DNA from: Synergistaceae bacterium
Lineage (GTDB): Bacteria > Synergistota > Synergistia > Synergistales > Synergistaceae
DNA: 17,906 nucleotides
NCBI GenBank assembly: GCA_031274465.1
Contig: JAISQC010000226.1
Location: 1-17,906 of the forward strand
Direction of reading: 5' to 3'
The notes under the pieces: generated by a model
The model's input: only the letters and a program-made list of their open reading frames with translations
What the model was told of the DNA's origin: nothing
Database searches by the model: none
Translations under genes and position numbers: made by a program
Shown here: in pieces, positions 14,893 to 17,906 of the stretch
Position numbering within the stretch: the stretch's first letter is position 1
Layout of the letters: every line of letters starts with the position of its first letter

Positions 14893-16279
14893 CGGCGGCG
14901 GCGCGGCACAGCATCCGCCGCGCGAAGAGGGCGTGCGCGTGGAAATTGGCGTGGAGGTACGTGGCAAGCAGCCTTCCGCCTTCTGCCACGTATCCGTCCG
15001 CCCACGATTCGTCCGGGCGCGAGGCCTTGCGGACGCAAAACGCGTCTCCTTCGGGCCCCATTCTCGAATAATGGAACTCGTGGGCGCGCATGGTCTCTCC
15101 GGCGCGCATCAGCAGGTTGTCCTTGTTTGCCGTCGCTTCGACGTACCCGAACCTGCTCAGGCGGCCGGTCATCTTGACGCCGGCCGGTATTATGCCCGCC
15201 ATGCCGCGAAATTCCCCCCTGTACTCTATGCCCCGCGACAGATACAGCATCCCGCCGCACTCAGCGTATATGCAGCCGGAGCGCGAAAAATCGGCTACGG
15301 AGCGCATGAATCTTTCGTTGCTCGACAACGCATGCGAAAACTCTTCCGGGTAGCCCCCCGGCAGTATCAGCAGGTCGGTCCCGTGGGGGAGTGCGTCGTC
15401 GGACATCGGCGAAACTGCCGCTGTTTCGGCGCCGAGACGGGCCAGCAGGTCCCAATTGTCGCGATAGTGGAAGCAGAAAGCGCCGTCGTCCGCGATCGCG
15501 ACCCGCACCGGCGCGCCGTCCGATTTGGCCACGGGAGGGCCGACTGTCGGCTCGGCGTAGGCGCCGGACGGCTTCGACGCGATGGAAATCAGGCGTTCGA
15601 CGTCGAGATGGGCGCTCAGGGCGTTCGCGAAATTTTCGATTGCGCCTGCCGAATCGCTCCGTTCCGCCGCTGGGACCAGGCCGAGGTGGCGGGATGGGAA
15701 CGAATTTTCGCTAACGTTTGGCATCCAGCCGATGAGGGGAATTCCGGCGAACCTGCCGAGCGCTTCCCCGATCAGTTCGGCATGGCGCTCGCCGGACGCG
15801 CGGTTTGCGATGACGCCTGCTATGCGCGGCGCCAAGGGTTTGAGGGAGGCGAACCCGAGTGCTGTGGCCGCCACGCTCGTGGCGGCGGCGCGGGCGTCCA
15901 CCAGCAGGATGACGGGAAGGCCGAGCGCGTGCGCCAGCCACGCCGTGGAGTACGCCCCGTCCGCGCCGAGCCCGTCGTAAAGCCCCATGACGCCCTCGAC
16001 CACCGCGATGTCGGCAGGAGGTCCCGAGCGGCAGCTGTCGGCGTAGAAAAACGGCATCAGGTCCGGGCGGGGGAAGCCGTCGAGGTTGCGGCACTGCCTG
16101 CCGGAGGCCGCGGTGAGGTACGTTGGGTCTATGAAATCGGGGCCAATCTTGAATGGCTGGACGGCCAGCCCACGGTTTTTCAATATCATGCATATCGCGG
16201 CGGCGGCGGTCGTCTTGCCAGCGCCGCTCGAAGCCGCCCCAATTATGAATCCCTTCGTGTCCGAAAAATGCGCCGTCAT
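14864..16279 (-). CDS. cbiA: Cobyrinate a,c-diamide synthase (CbiA/CobB type)
   Basis: A 471-residue ATP- and glutamine-dependent enzyme that amidates the a and c side chains of cobyrinic acid in vitamin B12 synthesis. The N-terminal dethiobiotin-synthetase-like domain has P-loop GAASSGAGKTT (14-24), KIGPDFIDP, and VVEGVMGLYDG. The C-terminal class I glutaminase-like domain has nucleophile Cys341 in YAECGGMLYLS and His443 in TYLHANFH. The size is typical (about 450-470). The start is ATG 16279, with GGGGC about 8 nt upstream. It is the only cobalamin gene in the window, so either it sits apart from the main cluster or the organism's B12 genes are scattered. No cobalamin riboswitch fits in its 127-nt upstream region. 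It may have its own promoter overlapping that of the divergent gene. Confidence 0.94.
   Translation of the reverse strand: MTAHFSDTKGFIIGAASSGAGKTTAAAAICMILKNRGLAVQPFKIGPDFIDPTYLTAASGRQCRNLDGFPRPDLMPFFYADSCRSGPPADIAVVEGVMGLYDGLGADGAYSTAWLAHALGLPVILLVDARAAATSVAATALGFASLKPLAPRIAGVIANRASGERHAELIGEALGRFAGIPLIGWMPNVSENSFPSRHLGLVPAAERSDSAGAIENFANALSAHLDVERLISIASKPSGAYAEPTVGPPVAKSDGAPVRVAIADDGAFCFHYRDNWDLLARLGAETAAVSPMSDDALPHGTDLLILPGGYPEEFSHALSSNERFMRSVADFSRSGCIYAECGGMLYLSRGIEYRGEFRGMAGIIPAGVKMTGRLSRFGYVEATANKDNLLMRAGETMRAHEFHYSRMGPEGDAFCVRKASRPDESWADGYVAEGGRLLATYLHANFHAHALFARRMLCRAAAVSSARRLSP
14875..14899. other. GC hairpin at the convergent HD-GYP/cbiA junction
   Basis: GCCGCCG (14875-14881) and CGGCGGC (14893-14899) form a 7-bp stem with an 11-nt loop containing the HD-GYP stop codon. 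It is symmetric for both transcripts but lacks a U-run, so it is at best a pause or Rho-assisted stop for the two converging transcripts. Confidence 0.3.
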
Positions 16280-16337
16280 GTCTTCGCCCCGTTTCGCGCG
16301 CTCGAAAATTCATGGTTCCGTTTTTCGCTATGAAATT

Positions 16338-16365
16338 AGTATAATGTCGCTTGGGCGTCAAGCAA
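16338..16365 (-). promoter_or_regulatory. Promoter candidate for cbiA
   Basis: On the minus strand, TTGCTT (16365-16360), a 16-nt spacer and TATACT (16343-16338) lie about 50 nt upstream of the cbiA start. Its -10 shares four bases with the -10 of the opposite-strand promoter, so the two promoters should compete. Confidence 0.5.
16340..16345 (+). promoter_or_regulatory. -10 box for the 175-aa hypothetical gene
   Basis: A perfect TATAAT, with a weak TTCCGT (16316-16321) 18 nt upstream as possible -35. The expected start near 16352 leaves a 55-nt leader to ATG 16407. An inverted repeat GCTTG-N5-CAAGC (16349-16363) covers the expected start site and could be an operator for both genes. Confidence 0.5.
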
Positions 16366-16406
16366 AAAATATGGGGCTTCCGTTTCCCTTAATTGGAGTG
16401 GTGAAG

Positions 16407-16934
16407 ATGGCTGTTCCAAGTTCCCTGTTCGTAAAACTGAGCATGTCCGAGGAGATGTACGGCTTGTGGCTGGCTAGCCCCATAAAATTTATCGGCGACT
16501 ACAGCGACTGGCCTGACATGAACCCCGCGATGGCGAGCCGGTACAAAGGGTGGCGCGACGAAACCCGGCCCGACGAATATATGTCTGTGATGGAGTTTCT
16601 GGACAACATCGCCGATTACGCGCGTCATTTTTGCTACGGGTACGATGACGCGGAGCGCGCCGCGCGCATAGCCTACGCGAGCCACAGCCCTAAGGTGGAG
16701 GACGTCGCCGCGACCGTAGCGGCGCTGCGCGGCGCCGCAGATTTCATCGACGGGCCGTCCCCCGGCTTCATATACGTTTTCCCGTTCGCCTCAGGGGGCG
16801 ACCCGGAGGCGCTCCTGCGCCTCGAGCGGGGGAGGTCGGAGTTCCTCCGCCCCAGCGATTCGTCTCCCGATACGCTGTGCTTCGTGAACGAGGCGGAGGA
16901 ATTCATCGAGGCCATGCTGGAAGACGGCGAGTAG
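16407..16934 (+). CDS. Hypothetical soluble protein (175 aa)
   Basis: A 175-residue acidic protein that I do not recognise. It has no signal peptide and no membrane helix. The first half is rich in aromatic residues (YGLWLASP, GDYSDWPDM, RYKGWRDE), followed by a helical middle (DYARHFCYGYDDAERAARIAY) and an acidic end (EAEEFIEAMLEDGE). The start is ATG 16407, with GGAG (16395-16398) 8 nt upstream. The frame stays open back to 16086 but there runs inside cbiA and is not coding. It has its own promoter, diverges from cbiA, and its stop lies 3 nt from the end of the convergent ABC ATPase gene, so it appears monocistronic. Confidence 0.75.
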   Translation: MAVPSSLFVKLSMSEEMYGLWLASPIKFIGDYSDWPDMNPAMASRYKGWRDETRPDEYMSVMEFLDNIADYARHFCYGYDDAERAARIAYASHSPKVEDVAATVAALRGAADFIDGPSPGFIYVFPFASGGDPEALLRLERGRSEFLRPSDSSPDTLCFVNEAEEFIEAMLEDGE

Positions 16935-16937
16935 AGC

Positions 16938-17849
16938 TTAACCGGCAAAATGGCACGCGCAGCGGTGGCCGGGCGCCATCTCCCGCAGTTCGGGGCGGCT
17001 GTCCGCGCAAATTTCCGCCGCTTTCGGACACCGTGAGCGGAACTGGCATCCGGGCGGCGTGTTTATCGGAGTCGGCACGTCGCCCTGGAGTATTATGCGA
17101 TTTATCTTGGCGGCCATATCGGGGTCGGGGATGGTGGCGGCGGAGAACAGAGCCTTCGTGTACGGATGGAGCGTTTCGCGGTACAGGTCGTTTACGCCGG
17201 CCTCCTCCATGATCACCCCGAGATACATCACGCCTACGCGGTGAGAGATATGCCTTATCATCGACAAATCGTGCGAGACGAACAGGTACGTCAGCCCGAA
17301 TTTGCCCTGCAAGTCCTCCAGCATGTTGATGACTTGCGCCTGGATGGATACGTCGAGCGCGGAGATCGGCTCGTCGCATATTATGAACTTGGGCGATATT
17401 GCAAGCGCCCTCGCGATGCCGATGCGCTGACGCTGGCCGCCGCTGAACTCGTGAGGGTATCTGTTGACGTGGTCGGGCTTCAGGCCGACGAGCGATAAAA
17501 GCTCCGTCACGCGCGTTTTCCGCAGCGCTTTGCCTACATTGGCGTAACGCAGCGACTCGGCTATTATCTCCCCAACCGTCATGCGCGGGTTGAGGGATGA
17601 GTAAGGGTCCTGAAACACCATCTGCGGCTTGCCTTTGAAGCTCTCCCCGTAGGTCACGAGGCCTTCCGTGGGTTTGTACAGCCCGGCGAGCATCCTCCCC
17701 AGCGTCGATTTTCCGCATCCGCTCTCGCCGACTAGGCCGTAGGTCTCGCCCTCGTCGATGTGCAGAGTAACGCCGTCTACGGCTTTGAGGACCCCGCCGC
17801 TCACGGAGAAGTGCATTTTCAGGTTTTCGCCGCGCACCAACGCCTCCAT
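16938..17849 (-). CDS. Oligopeptide/dipeptide ABC transporter ATP-binding protein (OppF/DppF family)
   Basis: A 303-residue cytoplasmic ATPase that powers import of peptides (or, in some family members, nickel or sugars) with a partner ATPase and two permeases. Walker A is GESGCGKST (41-49), the Q-loop is in MVFQDPYSSLNPR, the ABC signature is FSGGQRQR (about 135-142), Walker B is FIICDEP (155-161), and the switch His is in VSHD (193). The C-terminal oligopeptide-binding extension is present, with HPYTKAL and the cysteine-bearing end CQFRSRCPKAAEIC. SLNPRMTVGEI is typical of OppF rather than OppD. The start is ATG 17849, with GGAGG 7 nt before it; a GTG three bases upstream is too close. The ATG overlaps the stop of the preceding gene by one base (TGATG), so the two ATPases are translationally coupled. 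Confidence 0.94.
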   Translation of the reverse strand: MEALVRGENLKMHFSVSGGVLKAVDGVTLHIDEGETYGLVGESGCGKSTLGRMLAGLYKPTEGLVTYGESFKGKPQMVFQDPYSSLNPRMTVGEIIAESLRYANVGKALRKTRVTELLSLVGLKPDHVNRYPHEFSGGQRQRIGIARALAISPKFIICDEPISALDVSIQAQVINMLEDLQGKFGLTYLFVSHDLSMIRHISHRVGVMYLGVIMEEAGVNDLYRETLHPYTKALFSAATIPDPDMAAKINRIILQGDVPTPINTPPGCQFRSRCPKAAEICADSRPELREMAPGHRCACHFAG

Positions 17850-17906
17850 CACCGCGCCTCCGGTTTGTCAAGCGTCCAGCATGACGCGGCGTGGGTGTCG
17901 CTGATT
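17849..17906 (-). CDS. C-terminal end of an OppD/DppD-type ABC ATPase (partial)
   Basis: The last 18 codons and TGA stop (17851-17849) of a gene running in from the right edge. The visible peptide contains HAASCWTLDKP, the usual style of the His/Cys-Trp end of OppD/DppD ATPases. The TGA overlaps the ATG of the OppF/DppF-type gene, the normal oppD-oppF arrangement. The identification rests on context and this short tail. Confidence 0.7.
   Translation of the reverse strand, partial: ISDTHAASCWTLDKPEAR

Noticed and set aside
13726..14967. 413-codon minus-strand frame over the REC-HD-GYP gene
   Set aside because: The plus strand carries the complete HD-GYP signature; the antisense frame has none.
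14933..16333. 466-codon open frame on the plus strand opposite cbiA
   Set aside because: It is a GC-rich shadow of cbiA, whose P-loop and glutaminase motifs are clear. The translated product has no recognisable motifs and no ribosome site.
16280..16406. Cobalamin riboswitch upstream of cbiA
   Set aside because: The space is only 127 nt and most of it is taken by overlapping promoters. No B12-box-like sequence was seen.
16086..16406. N-terminal extension of the 175-aa protein back to 16086
   Set aside because: The extension is antisense to the start of cbiA and passes through the promoter region; ATG 16407 has a proper ribosome site.

Overview
The window is a GC-rich, gene-dense stretch of bacterial chromosome. 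Several things suggest an anaerobic, amino-acid-fermenting, two-membrane bacterium, possibly a member of the Synergistota: the codon use, an ornithine-racemase-type enzyme, a dihydrolipoamide dehydrogenase, an oligopeptide ABC transporter, cobalamin synthesis and large cytoplasmic signalling proteins. That placement is inferred from gene content only. Alternative start codons are common (TTG at 5844, 6635 and 8549; GTG at 2343 and 4766). No tRNA, rRNA, CRISPR array, IS element or prophage gene was seen.

Layout. 1-888 (+): 3' part of a dihydrolipoamide dehydrogenase. 1036-1962 (+): Fmt-like formyltransferase. 1963-2342: gene-free stretch with an intrinsic terminator and a promoter. 2343-2987 (+): 1-acylglycerol-3-phosphate acyltransferase. 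5844 to 2984 (-): a tightly packed four-gene operon encoding an unknown four-TM membrane protein, a 66-residue two-TM protein, an Orr-type PLP racemase and a DtxR/MntR-family metalloregulator. It is preceded by a strong promoter with a perfect palindrome in its spacer and a short leader ORF. 6125-6571 (+): small unknown protein. 6635-8476 (+): membrane-bound CapD/WbpM-type NDP-sugar 4,6-dehydratase.

8549-14892 (+) is the most interesting part. It is a signalling operon of two tandem FIST-domain sensor paralogs (both 404 aa), a cytoplasmic hybrid histidine kinase (coiled coil, PAS, HisKA, HATPase, degenerate receiver, receiver, HPt, extra helical tail) and a REC-HD-GYP response regulator. The order suggests a pathway: soluble FIST proteins bind a small ligand, the kinase relays phosphate, and the HD-GYP effector changes cyclic-di-GMP.

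16279 to 14864 (-): cobyrinate a,c-diamide synthase, divergent from an unknown 175-aa protein at 16407-16934 (+). 17906 to 16938 (-): an OppF/DppF-type ATPase and the last 18 codons of its OppD/DppD-type partner. Three convergent gene pairs meet with 3 nt or less between them or overlap, leaving almost no room for intrinsic terminators.
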